Shown piece after piece: positions 1 to 8,640 of a DNA stretch of 64,000 nucleotides. Source of the stretch: CAWFPR01 sp963817635 (GTDB taxonomy: Bacteria; Acidobacteriota; Vicinamibacteria; Vicinamibacterales; 2-12-FULL-66-21); NCBI GenBank assembly GCA_963817635.1, contig CAWFPR010000032.1, forward strand, positions 209,756-273,755, written 5' to 3'. Below the pieces are notes generated by a model. It was not told the DNA's origin and did no database searches. It saw only the letters and a program-made list of their open reading frames with translations. Position 1 is the stretch's first letter. Every line of letters starts with the position of its first letter. The position numbers and the translations under genes were made by a program.

Positions 1-249
1 CGTGCGGGGGCCGCCGGCTTTCGGGTCAACACGCCGGAGGCCGACGACGAGCGTGGCGGCGCGGTGATCGTGGATGTGCCGAACGGCGCGGCGGTGGCGG
101 ACGAGCTGATGCGGCGCGACGTCATCGTCGACTATCGGCCAGGGGCCGGGATCCGCATGGCGCCGCACTTCTACAACACATCCGCCGAGATCGATCACGC
201 CATGGACACGCTGGTCGAGGTCGCAGAGGAGCAGAACGTCGCGCGATGA
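1..249 (+). CDS. Class V aminotransferase (kynureninase-like), C-terminal part
   Basis: The open frame runs in from the left edge, so only the last 82 residues are present. The sequence RPGAGIRMAPHFYNT followed by an EIDHAMDTL helix is the typical C-terminal end of PLP-dependent class V aminotransferases (kynureninase / cysteine-desulfurase fold), where the Arg binds the substrate carboxylate. The PLP lysine lies outside the window, so substrate cannot be judged. Its TGA overlaps the ATG of the next gene by 4 bases (ATGA), so the two are probably translated together in one operon. Confidence 0.7.
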   Translation, partial: RAGAAGFRVNTPEADDERGGAVIVDVPNGAAVADELMRRDVIVDYRPGAGIRMAPHFYNTSAEIDHAMDTLVEVAEEQNVAR

Positions 250-1143
250 TCCGGACAGTGGCGGTGCTTGGCGCCGGGACGATGGGGCACGGGATCGCGC
301 ACGCGGCGATCGCCGGTGGATACGACACGCGGATGTACGACGTCGAACCCGCCGCGGTCGAGAGGGGCCGTCTGGCGATTGAGGGGATCCTCCAGGGGCG
401 TGGAGCTCGGAAAGGTGACGGCTGCCGCCGCCGCCGCGATGCTGCAGCGCCTCACCGCGACCAGCCGGCTCGGCGAGGCGCTGTTCGATACCGACTTCGT
501 CATCGAAGCCGCGCCAGAGCGGATCGACCTGAAGATCGCGCTCATGGGACAGATCGACGCCCTGGCGCCGGACCGCGCGATTGTCGCCACCAATACCTCC
601 GCGCTCAGCATCACCGAAATGGCGGGTGCGTCGAAGCGGCCGGGGCGCGTGGCGGGCATGCACTTCTTCAACCCCGTGCACAAGATGAAGCTCGTCGAAA
701 TCGTGCAGGCGCTCGAGACGTCGCCCGACACGCTCGAGGCCGTCGAGGAGGTGTCGCGCCGCATGGGGAAGGAGACCGTCCTCGTCCGCGAGTCTCCGGG
801 GTTCATCACCACGCGCGTGAACGCGAGCATCGGCAACGAGGCCTTCTACATGCTGATGGAAGGGGTCGCGTCGGCGCGCGACATCGACAAGGCCCTGAAG
901 CTCGGCCTGAACCACCCGATGGGACCCTTCGAGCTGGTGGATCTCGTCGGCCTCGATACGCGCCTGTCGATTCTCGAATACCTGCACCGGAGCCTGGGCG
1001 AGAAGTACCGTCCGTGCCCCCTTCTCGCGCAGTACGTGAAAGCCGGGCGGCTGGGCCGGAAAGCGGGTCGCGGCGTCTACGGTACAACGCCTCGCGGCTG
1101 TGCCCGCCGGCGCGCAGAACAGAAACATTCGCGTTCTCAGTAA
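246..1143 (+). CDS. 3-hydroxyacyl-CoA dehydrogenase, frameshifted near 400
   Basis: NAD-dependent dehydrogenase of beta-oxidation or butanoyl-CoA metabolism. The N-terminus carries the Rossmann motif GAGTMGHGIAHA. After a frame change near 395-410 the protein continues with AAPERIDLK, the catalytic-region sequence GMHFFNPVHKMKLVEIV, and the C-terminal dimerisation domain (NHPMGPFELVDLVGLD). Total length of about 290 aa matches the HBD/PaaH family. Everything except one frame break is conserved, so I read the break as a sequence error. The last ~20 residues (after GRGVYG) are unlike the family and may hide a second error. It precedes an enoyl-CoA hydratase gene, consistent with a beta-oxidation operon. 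Confidence 0.85.
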
Positions 1144-1181
1144 CTCCGTTCTCCTGTGATTCGCGGGTGGCTGCCGTGCCT

Positions 1182-1949
1182 ATGAATATCCGAGTTGACG
1201 TGTCCGAGTCGATCGCCACGCTCACGATCGACCGCCCGTCGGTGAAGAACGCGCTGAACCTCGAGACGGTGCAGGAGTGTCACCGGGCGCTCGACGAGCT
1301 CGGCGCGAATCCTGCGGTCGGCGTGCTGATCGTCACCGGCGCCGGCGAGACGGCGTTCGTGTCAGGCGCCGACATCAACGACATCCGTGCACGCGGCACG
1401 GCCGAAGGACTGGCCGCGATCAATTCTTCGCTCTTCGCGCGGTTCGACGCGTTTCCACGGCCCACGATCGCCGCAATCAACGGCTACGCGCTCGGCGGGG
1501 GATGCGAGCTGGCGCTCGCGTGCGACATCCGGGTGGCTGCTGACACGGCGAAGTTCGGCCAGCCCGAGCTCGGGTTGGGGATCATCCCCGGCGCCGGAGC
1601 CACCCAGCGCCTCCCGCGGATCGTCGGCATGGGCTGGGCGAAGCACCTCGTGCTGACGGGCGAGATCATCGACGCGAAACAGGCGCTCGACATCGGACTC
1701 GTGACCGCCATCATGCCGGCGGGGCAGCTCCAGGTCCGGGCGCGCGAACTTGCGAAGCGCGTGCTGCGCCAGGGGCCGCTCGCCGCACGTCTCGCGAAGC
1801 TGGCGCTCAACGCGTCGGCCCGCGTGGACCTCGACTCGGGGCTCCTCATCGAAACGCTGGCCCAGGCGATCTGCTACGACTCGGACGACAAGCAGGAAGG
1901 TACGACCGCGTTCCTCGAGAAGCGCAAGCCGAAGTTCAGCGGCCGCTGA
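1182..1949 (+). CDS. Enoyl-CoA hydratase/isomerase family protein
   Basis: Crotonase-fold enzyme of 255 aa. Visible family marks are DRPSVKNALN at the N-terminus, the oxyanion-hole sequence SGADINDI, the second oxyanion loop INGYALGGGCELALACD, and ELGLGIIPGAGATQRLPR, which carries the catalytic-glutamate region. It probably hydrates trans-2-enoyl-CoA, the step before the neighbouring 3-hydroxyacyl-CoA dehydrogenase. I chose ATG 1182; an in-frame GTG at 1167 is an alternative. A gap of 38 bases separates it from the upstream gene, so co-transcription is likely. Confidence 0.9.
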   Translation: MNIRVDVSESIATLTIDRPSVKNALNLETVQECHRALDELGANPAVGVLIVTGAGETAFVSGADINDIRARGTAEGLAAINSSLFARFDAFPRPTIAAINGYALGGGCELALACDIRVAADTAKFGQPELGLGIIPGAGATQRLPRIVGMGWAKHLVLTGEIIDAKQALDIGLVTAIMPAGQLQVRARELAKRVLRQGPLAARLAKLALNASARVDLDSGLLIETLAQAICYDSDDKQEGTTAFLEKRKPKFSGR

Positions 1950-2562
1950 GTGGCCGGACCGCCGGTCAGCCCGCGACGGTCGTGGACAGCCGACAACGGT
2001 CCGCGGCCCGGGCCGGCCATTATCCCCGCCGTTCGCCGCCGGCGGTCGCCGTTCGCCGCCAGTCGCCGCCGAACGCGACCGGCCTTGCTGACTGCACGAT
2101 GGGCCTACCCTGGACCGCATGAGAAGGTCGAGCGTTCCCGGTGGTTGCGTGCCTGGTGATTCTGTGGTGTGATACCGCGTCGGCTCGTTTGCCGTCGGGC
2201 GGTGCCACGAGCGATCGGAATCGCCTGGCCGCGCGCGAACAGATGCACCCGGCAAGCCAGATCCCGGCGCCCGCATGGCGGACGCCAGCGCCGATGGCCA
2301 GCCCGCGGTCGGGACTGAGCGGGACGGTCCCAGCGATAGCTGCTGTGTTGAGTTTCGTCAGCAGCAGCCTGGCGGTGATCTGTGTACTGGCGCGCGGTGC
2401 TCGATACGCTGGTGCTGCAGATCCGGAGCGCTGTGGCGGTGATTGATCCCACCCGTTATCCTGCCGGGCGCCTTCGTGCTCCGCGACATCAGGACGAAGG
2501 GAGTCCGTTGAGGCGGCGATGACAGGAGCGCCTGGCGCGACATCTGGTTCGAGAGCAACGGG
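1950..2562. other. Intergenic stretch, no gene supported
   Basis: About 610 bases between the hydratase and the hydrolase. Open frames exist on both strands but look like GC-rich chance frames (Arg/Pro/Ser rich, no domain). Bases 2025-2075 hold short repeats of GCCGTTCGCC-type sequence. Nothing else recognisable. Confidence 0.5.
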
Positions 2563-3309
2563 GTGCCTTTGTACGCGGCCGAAGACGGCGCCGGCGACGC
2601 GATCGTGATGATCCACGGAGGACTGGCGAGCCACGTGGCGTGCCTGCCCATGATCCTCCCTCTGGCGGCACGCTATCGAATCGTCGCCCCCGACCTGCGA
2701 GGCAGTGGACGGTCGCGCAGTGGCAGGCCCCTCACCTTCGACCAGCTGGCAGACGACGTTGCCGCGTTGCTCGACCACATCGGTGTCGCACGGGCCACGG
2801 TCGGCGGTATTTCGAGCGGCTCCGGTGTGGCCCTGCGCTTTGCCTTTCGGTATCCCGCCAGGACGCGCGAGCTCGTCCTCGCCAGGCCGGTCTATGCCGG
2901 GGCGGACCGCGGCTATACCAGCGACCAGGCACGGACGTTCGCAATGATGGACGCCCTCGCGAGCCGGGCCATCGACGATGGCGTGCAGGTCTTGAGGCCG
3001 CTCTACGCGAACCTGCCGGAGCCGATGCGCGAGAGGGCCCTTGCCATGCTCAATGGCTTCGATGCGGCGAGCGTGGTGGCGACCAGCTGTTTCCTCGCCT
3101 CTGGCGCGCAGCCGTTCGAGACGGCCGCGGACCTGCGATTGGTGCCGGCTCCGACTCTTCTGGTGCGCGGCAACGACGCGCTCCATCCTGCCGAGGTGTC
3201 GGAGCTGTATGCCGCGAACCTCCCGGACTGCAGCGTCGTGCCGGCAGAGACCACAGACGTCGCCGGCGAGATTGGCGTGTTCTGCGACCGGCGCGCGCCC
3301 CGCCGTTGA
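2563..3309 (+). CDS. Alpha/beta hydrolase
   Basis: 248 aa, GTG start (the only start codon after an in-frame stop at 2509). It has the HGG oxyanion motif (VMIHGGLASH), the DLRGSGRS strand-turn, and a nucleophile elbow reading GGISSGSGVAL (G-x-S-x-G). The acid may be the Asp in the LLVRGNDALHPAEV segment. The C-terminus, where the catalytic His should lie, is odd: it ends in CDRRAPRR with no HxxxxE segment, so a frameshift or truncation near 3250 is possible. Substrate is unknown. Confidence 0.75.
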   Translation: MPLYAAEDGAGDAIVMIHGGLASHVACLPMILPLAARYRIVAPDLRGSGRSRSGRPLTFDQLADDVAALLDHIGVARATVGGISSGSGVALRFAFRYPARTRELVLARPVYAGADRGYTSDQARTFAMMDALASRAIDDGVQVLRPLYANLPEPMRERALAMLNGFDAASVVATSCFLASGAQPFETAADLRLVPAPTLLVRGNDALHPAEVSELYAANLPDCSVVPAETTDVAGEIGVFCDRRAPRR

Positions 3310-3780
3310 CCGCGCGAGGCGTTCGTTCAGTCCGCCTCCGAATGCCGCGGACCGGCTGCGGTTTTGCGGATCCACGCGCCTACCCTCGGCGGCTTGAACA
3401 GAGTGCTGTCGACGCGACTCCGTTGCCTTCTCCCCGTCCTGCCCCTCGTCCTGTCACCAGTGCGACTCGGTCGCCGACCCCGATCGATGGCGCAGGACAC
3501 CTTTTTTAGGGCCCTCACAGAAGCTTGGCACATGCTGATCCCGGGTCCGGGGCCCGGCGGCACTCCGCCGCTGCACCACGAGAGTTCTCCGCATGCTGGC
3601 GTGGACGCCGTCCGAGCGCGCTCAGTCCGTGGAAGGCATGGCCGGGCACTGCTCAGCGCCGTGATCCGCACGACGTGGGACGACAACCAGGTGGTTGTGA
3701 TCGCGATCCGCAGATGTGGTCACGGGAAGGCGTTGGTTGCTGTCGTATGCGACGAGGTGTAATTGCTCGGGGGGCCTCCC
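3310..3780. other. Intergenic stretch, no gene supported
   Basis: 470 bases between two genes that face each other's 3' ends. Small frames on both strands show no domain, signal peptide or credible ribosome site. I see no clear terminator hairpin. Confidence 0.45.
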
Positions 3781-4611
3781 TCAGAAAAATTTCCGCGCGA
3801 TGTTGAAACCGATGTACCAGTCGCTGTTGCTGATCCGGCCACGGGCGACCTGCCCGAGCGTCGTGCCGAATCCGTTGGAGAAATTGAGCTGGAACAGGTG
3901 TCCGCCCGCGCGTCCCTCGATGCCGAAGCTCACCTGGGCGACGCCAGGGTCATAGCCCCCGATGCGCGGCGAGATTTCGGCGACGACGTAGGTGGACGGC
4001 CTGAGGCGGAAGCGTCCGCCGAGCCCCACCATCACGGTGTCGTTGGATCCGGAATCGAGTGGATTGCTGTTCGTGACCCAGAGCGGCTCCGCGTAGAGCG
4101 CGACGCGGCGCGCTAAATTTTTCGACACGACGGCGCCGACCGTGGCCTGATGGCGATTGTGGAGATTGTTGCCGCCTTCGACCGCGGCGATCGCATCGAG
4201 TCCGACCGGCTTGCCGGTCCGCTCGTTCAGGAAGTTGTGCTGGCCGAAGAGCTCGATGGTCCTGTCGCTCGTGCGGTGCACGCCAATCTGGGTGCCGGGC
4301 AACAGGCCGTAGCGGACCTCGAGGCCGATCTGCGCTCCTGAGTCGAAGCCGAAGAAATCCGATGCGAGATCGCCGAAGTTGCCCTGTCCGAGCGGCCGCG
4401 TGAACCGGTGGGTCACGCGGAAGGACCACTTGTGGACTGGCAGCCGCAGCGTGGTGGGGAGGGCGGCGAGGTTGAAGTCGGGCTGAAGCGGATCGATCCG
4501 CACGTCGGGGTCGCTGCGCGGCGGTGCCGCCGCGGCAGGCGGTTGCGCGGATGTCAGCACAGGCCAGAGAACGCACGCCAGGACGCAGACGGAACGACGA
4601 AGACAAACCAT
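3781..4611 (-). CDS. DUF5777-type outer-membrane beta-barrel protein
   Basis: 276 aa with a Sec signal (VLACVLWPVLTSAQ) followed by a Pro/Ala linker and amphipathic strands ending in FNIARKFF, i.e. a C-terminal aromatic as in barrel proteins. HKWSFRVTHRFTRPL and RYGLLPGTQIGVHRT match the DUF5777 family, which often accompanies cytochrome and YceI-like proteins in Acidobacteriota and Bacteroidota. The function of the family is unknown; a barrel in the outer membrane is inferred. It lies downstream of a sigma-54 activator gene, and its own upstream region has a sigma-54-like promoter (see 4624-4637). Confidence 0.75.
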   Translation of the reverse strand: MVCLRRSVCVLACVLWPVLTSAQPPAAAAPPRSDPDVRIDPLQPDFNLAALPTTLRLPVHKWSFRVTHRFTRPLGQGNFGDLASDFFGFDSGAQIGLEVRYGLLPGTQIGVHRTSDRTIELFGQHNFLNERTGKPVGLDAIAAVEGGNNLHNRHQATVGAVVSKNLARRVALYAEPLWVTNSNPLDSGSNDTVMVGLGGRFRLRPSTYVVAEISPRIGGYDPGVAQVSFGIEGRAGGHLFQLNFSNGFGTTLGQVARGRISNSDWYIGFNIARKFF

Positions 4612-4623
4612 ACGCTCAGGGAG

Positions 4624-4637
4624 GCAATCGTGATGCC
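4624..4637 (-). promoter_or_regulatory. Possible sigma-54 (-24/-12) promoter of the DUF5777 gene
   Basis: Read on the minus strand the bases are GGCATCACGATTGC, which keeps the GG-N10-GC spacing of sigma-54 promoters but matches the consensus only partly (CGGCAT for TGGCAC). The -12 element is only about 12 bases from ATG 4611, so transcription would start at or next to the start codon. This weakens the call, unless a later start is used. Confidence 0.35.
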
Positions 4638-4690
4638 GGGGGACAAAGGCAGGAACACCTTGGAACCGGGCAGCTTGCGGGACGAGGTGA

Positions 4691-4724
4691 TTACCCGCCG
4701 CGTAACGGGTTACTTGCGGCGTAA
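4691..4724. promoter_or_regulatory. Tandem TTAC-N7-GTAA boxes, activator site candidate
   Basis: Two 15-bp interrupted palindromes, 4691-4705 and 4710-4724, each TTAC-N7-GTAA, with centres 19 bases apart. They lie about 60-90 bases upstream of the possible sigma-54 promoter and directly beside the gene for a sigma-54 activator. That is the layout of upstream activating sequences bound by NtrC-type dimers. Confidence 0.5.
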
Positions 4725-4765
4725 CTGAGCTGCGCCTTCCCCTCGACGCTTGCGGTGTGCCCGCC

Positions 4766-4801
4766 GGGGTCTGACCCCCCGCGCCCCTGGGGTCTGACCC
4801 C
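4766..4801. repeat. Two copies of palindrome GGGGTCTGACCCC
   Basis: Identical 13-bp palindromic words at 4766-4778 and 4789-4801, separated by 10 bases and abutting the stop codon of the response-regulator gene. REP-like GGGGTC...GACCCC words are frequent intergenic repeats in some Acidobacteriota and Deltaproteobacteria (recollection, not a search). The copies may act as the operon's terminator structure. Confidence 0.55.
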
Positions 4802-6162
4802 TACTCGACGCGGTGCTTGGACAGGTAATAGCTGAGCGCCCGCTGGCTGATGCCCATGGCCTCGGCGGCGTCTTTCTTGATCCCGCCTGAACCGTCGAGC
4901 GCACGCCGCACGGTTTCCCGCTCGACCCATTCGATGTTCTGCCGCAGGTTCAGCGAGGGCAGCGTGGCCGGCGCCGCGCTGGGGATGCCCAGCATGCGCA
5001 CCGCTTCCGCCTGGATGATCGCGGTCGGGGAGAGCACGACCGCCCGCTCCACGGTGTTCTCCAGCTCGCGCACGTTGCCAGGCCACTCCCCGGATTGAAG
5101 CGCCTCGAGCACGCCAGGCGCGACGCCTTCGATGCGCTTGCCGGCGCGCTGCGCGTGCTTGCCGATGAAGTGCTCCACGAGGACCGGAATGTCGTCCCGC
5201 CGTTCGCGCAGCGGCGGGATGTGAATCGGAATGACGTTCAGCCGGTAGTACAAGTCTTCCTGGAAGCGGCTGTCCTGCACCATCTGCCGGAGGTCGCGAT
5301 TGGTCGCGGCGATGACGCGCAGATCCACCTTCTGCGTCCGTTCCGATCCGAGCGGCTCGAACTCGCGCTCCTGCAGCACGCGAAGCAGCTTGGCCTGGAG
5401 CGCCGGGCTCATCGTCCCGATCTCGTCGAGGAAGATCGTCCCGCCGTCCGCGAGGGCGAACTTGCCCTTCTTGGCAGTCACCGCGCCGGTGAAGGCCCCG
5501 CGAACGTGGCCGAACAGCTCCGACTCGAGCAGCGTTTCCGGGATCGCCGCGCAGTTCACCTTGATGAGCGGCATCTCCCGCTGCGCGCTGTGGAAGTGAA
5601 TCGCGCGCGCGACCATCTCCTTGCCCGTGCCGGTCTCGCCGGTGATGAGTACCGTGCTCTTCGACTTCGCCACGATCCGTGCCGTGTCGATCACCTCCTG
5701 CATCCGCCGGCTGCGGCCGACGATCCCGTAGTGATTGAAGTCCGCGTCGCGTTCGCTGATCAGGTACCGATGCTCCGTGCTGAGACGCTGATGCTCGAGC
5801 GCGCGCGCGACGACCACAAGCAGCTCGTCCACCTCGAACGGTTTCTGGAGGTAGTCGAACGCGCCGAGCTTCATCGCCTCGATTGCGCTCTCGATCGTGG
5901 CGTGCGCGGTCATGAGCAGGATCTGCGGACGCTCGACGGCCGCGGTCGTGGACGCCAGCTCGCGGATGATGTCGAGGCCGGTGAGTTCCGGCATGAGGTT
6001 GTCGACGACGAGCACGTCGAACAGGCGCTGCGACAGCAGACGCTGCGCCTCGCGGGCGCTGCCGGTGGCGACAACTTCATGCCCCTCGTCGCGCAGCGCG
6101 GTGGCGAGCGCGTTGAGGATCTTCGCCTCGTCGTCCACGAGGAGGATTGAGCCGATGGTCAT
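4801..6162 (-). CDS. Sigma-54-dependent response regulator, NtrC family
   Basis: 453 aa with three domains. A receiver domain (1-120) has phospho-acceptor Asp54 in VVDNLMP and conserved Lys107. An AAA+ domain (about 145-385) has Walker A GETGTGKE (175-182), the sigma-54-contacting GAFTGA loop (222-227) and Walker B GGTIFLDE (240-247). A C-terminal Fis-type helix-turn-helix carries AAEAMGISQRALSYYL. ATG 6162 was chosen because the receiver starts immediately after it. It is the last gene of a four-gene minus-strand operon, 23 bases after the sensor kinase, and probably activates sigma-54 promoters such as the one at 4624. Confidence 0.92.
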   Translation of the reverse strand: MTIGSILLVDDEAKILNALATALRDEGHEVVATGSAREAQRLLSQRLFDVLVVDNLMPELTGLDIIRELASTTAAVERPQILLMTAHATIESAIEAMKLGAFDYLQKPFEVDELLVVVARALEHQRLSTEHRYLISERDADFNHYGIVGRSRRMQEVIDTARIVAKSKSTVLITGETGTGKEMVARAIHFHSAQREMPLIKVNCAAIPETLLESELFGHVRGAFTGAVTAKKGKFALADGGTIFLDEIGTMSPALQAKLLRVLQEREFEPLGSERTQKVDLRVIAATNRDLRQMVQDSRFQEDLYYRLNVIPIHIPPLRERRDDIPVLVEHFIGKHAQRAGKRIEGVAPGVLEALQSGEWPGNVRELENTVERAVVLSPTAIIQAEAVRMLGIPSAAPATLPSLNLRQNIEWVERETVRRALDGSGGIKKDAAEAMGISQRALSYYLSKHRVE

Positions 6163-6184
6163 GATGTGCTTCCGTCCGGAGTTG

Positions 6185-7954
6185 TCAGGCGCCGCTGCCA
6201 GGCAGCTCGATGCGCACGTCCGTCCCGTTCCCGGGCCGGCTCGACACCGCAATCGTCCCGCCGAGCCCCTCGATGATATTCCTGGAGATGGGCAATCCCA
6301 ACCCGGTCCCCGTACGGCGGGTCGTGAAATAGGGGTCGAACACCCGCGGCAGGTCTTCCGCCCGAATTCCGGCGCCCCGATCCCGCACGTCAATCCGCAC
6401 GCGGCCGTCCGGCAGCGACCGGGTCAGGAGCGTGATCGAATGCGGCGGCGTGACGGTCCCGAGCTGCTCGACCGCGTGGCGTGCGTTCGTCAGGAGGTTC
6501 ACGAGCACGAGGCGCACGCGTTCCGCGTCGGTGACGAATCGATCCGAGGCCTGGATCGAGATCCTGCGCGACGGCCGGCCCCTTCCCGTCGGCCCCGGCG
6601 GCCCGGACCGCGTCGGCGCAGAGCGCATTGAGGTCCACGGGCGCGCGATCGAACTTGATCGGACGCGCGAAGTCGAGCACGTCGGTGACGATGTGGTTCA
6701 GGCGGGCGACCTCCTCGTCGATGTCGGCGGCCGCGGCCTTCATCCTGCGAAGCGTCCACGGGCTCCCGCTTCAACGCGCGCAACGCCGTCTTGATGATCA
6801 TGAGCGGATTGCGAATCTCGTGGGCCACGACCGTCGACAGCCGGCCGAGCGACGAGAGACGCTCACGCTGGGCCGCTTCGCGCTGAAAGCGCGCGATCGA
6901 CGCGGTCATGGTGTTGAACGTGCTCGCCAGCAGCTTCGCGTCTTCGTCGTCCCAGCGGGAGCCCGGCGCGAGGGCGATCTGCCGCGTCGAGATCGCCCGT
7001 CGAGGCCATCTCGCGCATGGTCGCCGTAATCGTGCCGAGCGGCCGCGTGACCGTCCGGGCGATCGCGTAGCTCAGGAGCGTCGCGGCGAGCACCGCGAGG
7101 ATCGAAATGACGCCGAGCTCGCGGTGCACCGCATGAAGGAACCGAAGGCGCTCGGTGCGCGATCGCAGGATGAGGGCGGTCACGTCAGGGCCGCCCGCCA
7201 GTCTGCCTTCCGCCGCCCCGGCGAGCGGCAGGGCGCGGCTGACGACGACGTAGTCGCTGTCGCCCAGCCGCACCGTGCGCACGCCGCTCGCACCAACCGC
7301 GGTCGCCAGGGTGTCGTTGAACGCGGACGGCAGCGTCGAGGCCTCCACGTGGCGGCCGACGGCAAAGGCGATGTCGCTGTTCGTCAACGCCCTCAGCGTG
7401 CGGGCCGCCTCTTCGTCGAGGCTGAAGCCGACGCTGACGGTCCCGACCACCACGAGGGTCGGGAAGACGATGCTCGGCACCGAGACGGCCTGGATGACAC
7501 CTCCCGGATGCGGCCAGAGGGCAACTGCCTCGTGGCCTTTCGTCGCACGCGCGATGGTCTCGCCGGCCACGGGGTCGTCCGGGGGCATGCGCAGCCGTCC
7601 GGATTCGGCGAGCACATGTCCCGCGCTATCGGTCATGATGACCAGGTCGGACCCGATCTGGCGCTGGTACTCGTCCGCGATCGGCTGCACCGTGCGGGCA
7701 TCCCCGGTGTCAAGGGCGGCCTTCAGGTTGGACAGATCGGCAATCAGCCGCGCTTCGCGGCTGAAATGCTCGAACTGGGTCGTGCGGTATTCCTCCAGCA
7801 GCGTGCCGGCCTCCTGTACGCCGCGCTCCAGCTCGCTCTCCGCCTGGCGCGTGACGGCGACATTCACCCGATACACCGCCATGCCGATCGTGAACACCGC
7901 GAGCAGGGCGCTCGCCAAGAAGATGCGGTTGGTGAGTGACGAGACGATCGTCAT
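6185..7954 (-). CDS. Membrane sensor histidine kinase, several frameshifts
   Basis: Read through three frame changes (near 6985, 6745 and 6575) this is one kinase of about 590 aa. It has an N-terminal membrane helix, a large extracytoplasmic sensor region, a second helix (SILAVLAATLLSYAIA), a HAMP-like linker, the phospho-acceptor helix VVAHEIRNPL, and an ATPase domain with the N box (NLLTNARHAVEQ), DRGAGI and TGLGLPISRNIIEGLGG. It is the likely partner of the adjacent NtrC-type regulator. Its ATG overlaps the stop of the cupredoxin gene by 4 bases (ATGA). All domains are intact, so the breaks look like sequence errors. Confidence 0.85.
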
Positions 7955-8640
7955 TGTTTACCAAGCAGGAAGTTCGCCTCGACATCGCCGCCACTCTCGG
8001 GCACGAGGACGCGGCGCGACTCCTGCGGCGTCGTCTCGTTCCAGGCGACGACGGTGTAGGTGCCAGGTGGCACGTTGTCGAGGCTATACCGGCCCTCGTC
8101 GTCCGTCACGACGAAATAGCGGTGCGCGAACACGAGGATGTAGGCGCTCATGTGCGAGTGGATGTCGCAGAAGACCCGCACGATGCCCGGCCGGTCGAAT
8201 CGGACGGACTTCGAGTGGCCCGCCGCGTACCGGCCGAGATTGAACGACTTGGTCTTCGAGAGCGAGAAGACGTTGTGATACGTGCGGTCGTTGTTCGGGA
8301 AATCCACCGTCGTGCCGGCCACGATCGCGAGCAGGTGCGGCACGAACGCCTCGTCCTGCTGGTCCATCTTCGCTCGCGTTTCCTCGCGCGCGTCGAAGGC
8401 GGCACGCGGCGCCGTTTCCAGGTAGACGACACTGCGGCGGCGATCCGCGTGACCGTGCGCGGCCGGCATCCCGAGTGCCGCGATGTTTGGCCGGGCTTCG
8501 ATGTCGCCGGGCGTCTCCCGCAACTCCACGCGGCCGCGGATAACCCCCGCCGCTACGGAGTCGCCAGGGCCTGGCGCCGGGTCCGCTTCCGGGGCCGCTG
8601 TCAGGACAAGCGATGCGGTGAGCAGCAGGAGGCTGAGCAT
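7951..8640 (-). CDS. Secreted cupredoxin-like protein (methylamine-utilisation type)
   Basis: 229 aa with a Sec signal (MLSLLLLTASLVLTAA). The centre reads FPNNDRTYHNVFSLSKTKSFNLGRYAAG, then VRVFCDIHSHMSAYILVF; the His, Cys and His/Met spacing resembles a type-1 copper site in plastocyanin-like proteins. The C-terminus (DEGRYSLDNVPPGTYTVVAWNE) is a carboxypeptidase-regulatory-like Ig fold. Start ATG 8640 overlaps the porin stop codon by one base, so translation is coupled. Electron transfer or copper sensing feeding the downstream kinase is inference. Confidence 0.75.
   Translation of the reverse strand: MLSLLLLTASLVLTAAPEADPAPGPGDSVAAGVIRGRVELRETPGDIEARPNIAALGMPAAHGHADRRRSVVYLETAPRAAFDAREETRAKMDQQDEAFVPHLLAIVAGTTVDFPNNDRTYHNVFSLSKTKSFNLGRYAAGHSKSVRFDRPGIVRVFCDIHSHMSAYILVFAHRYFVVTDDEGRYSLDNVPPGTYTVVAWNETTPQESRRVLVPESGGDVEANFLLGKQ

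Noticed and set aside
3364..3762. Possible small gene in the gap at 3.4 kb
   Set aside because: No ribosome site, no domain, and other frames of equal length overlap it.
5095..6150. Long plus-strand open frame opposite the NtrC-type regulator
   Set aside because: It mirrors the real gene's codons, is rich in Arg/Leu/Glu shadows and has no domain.
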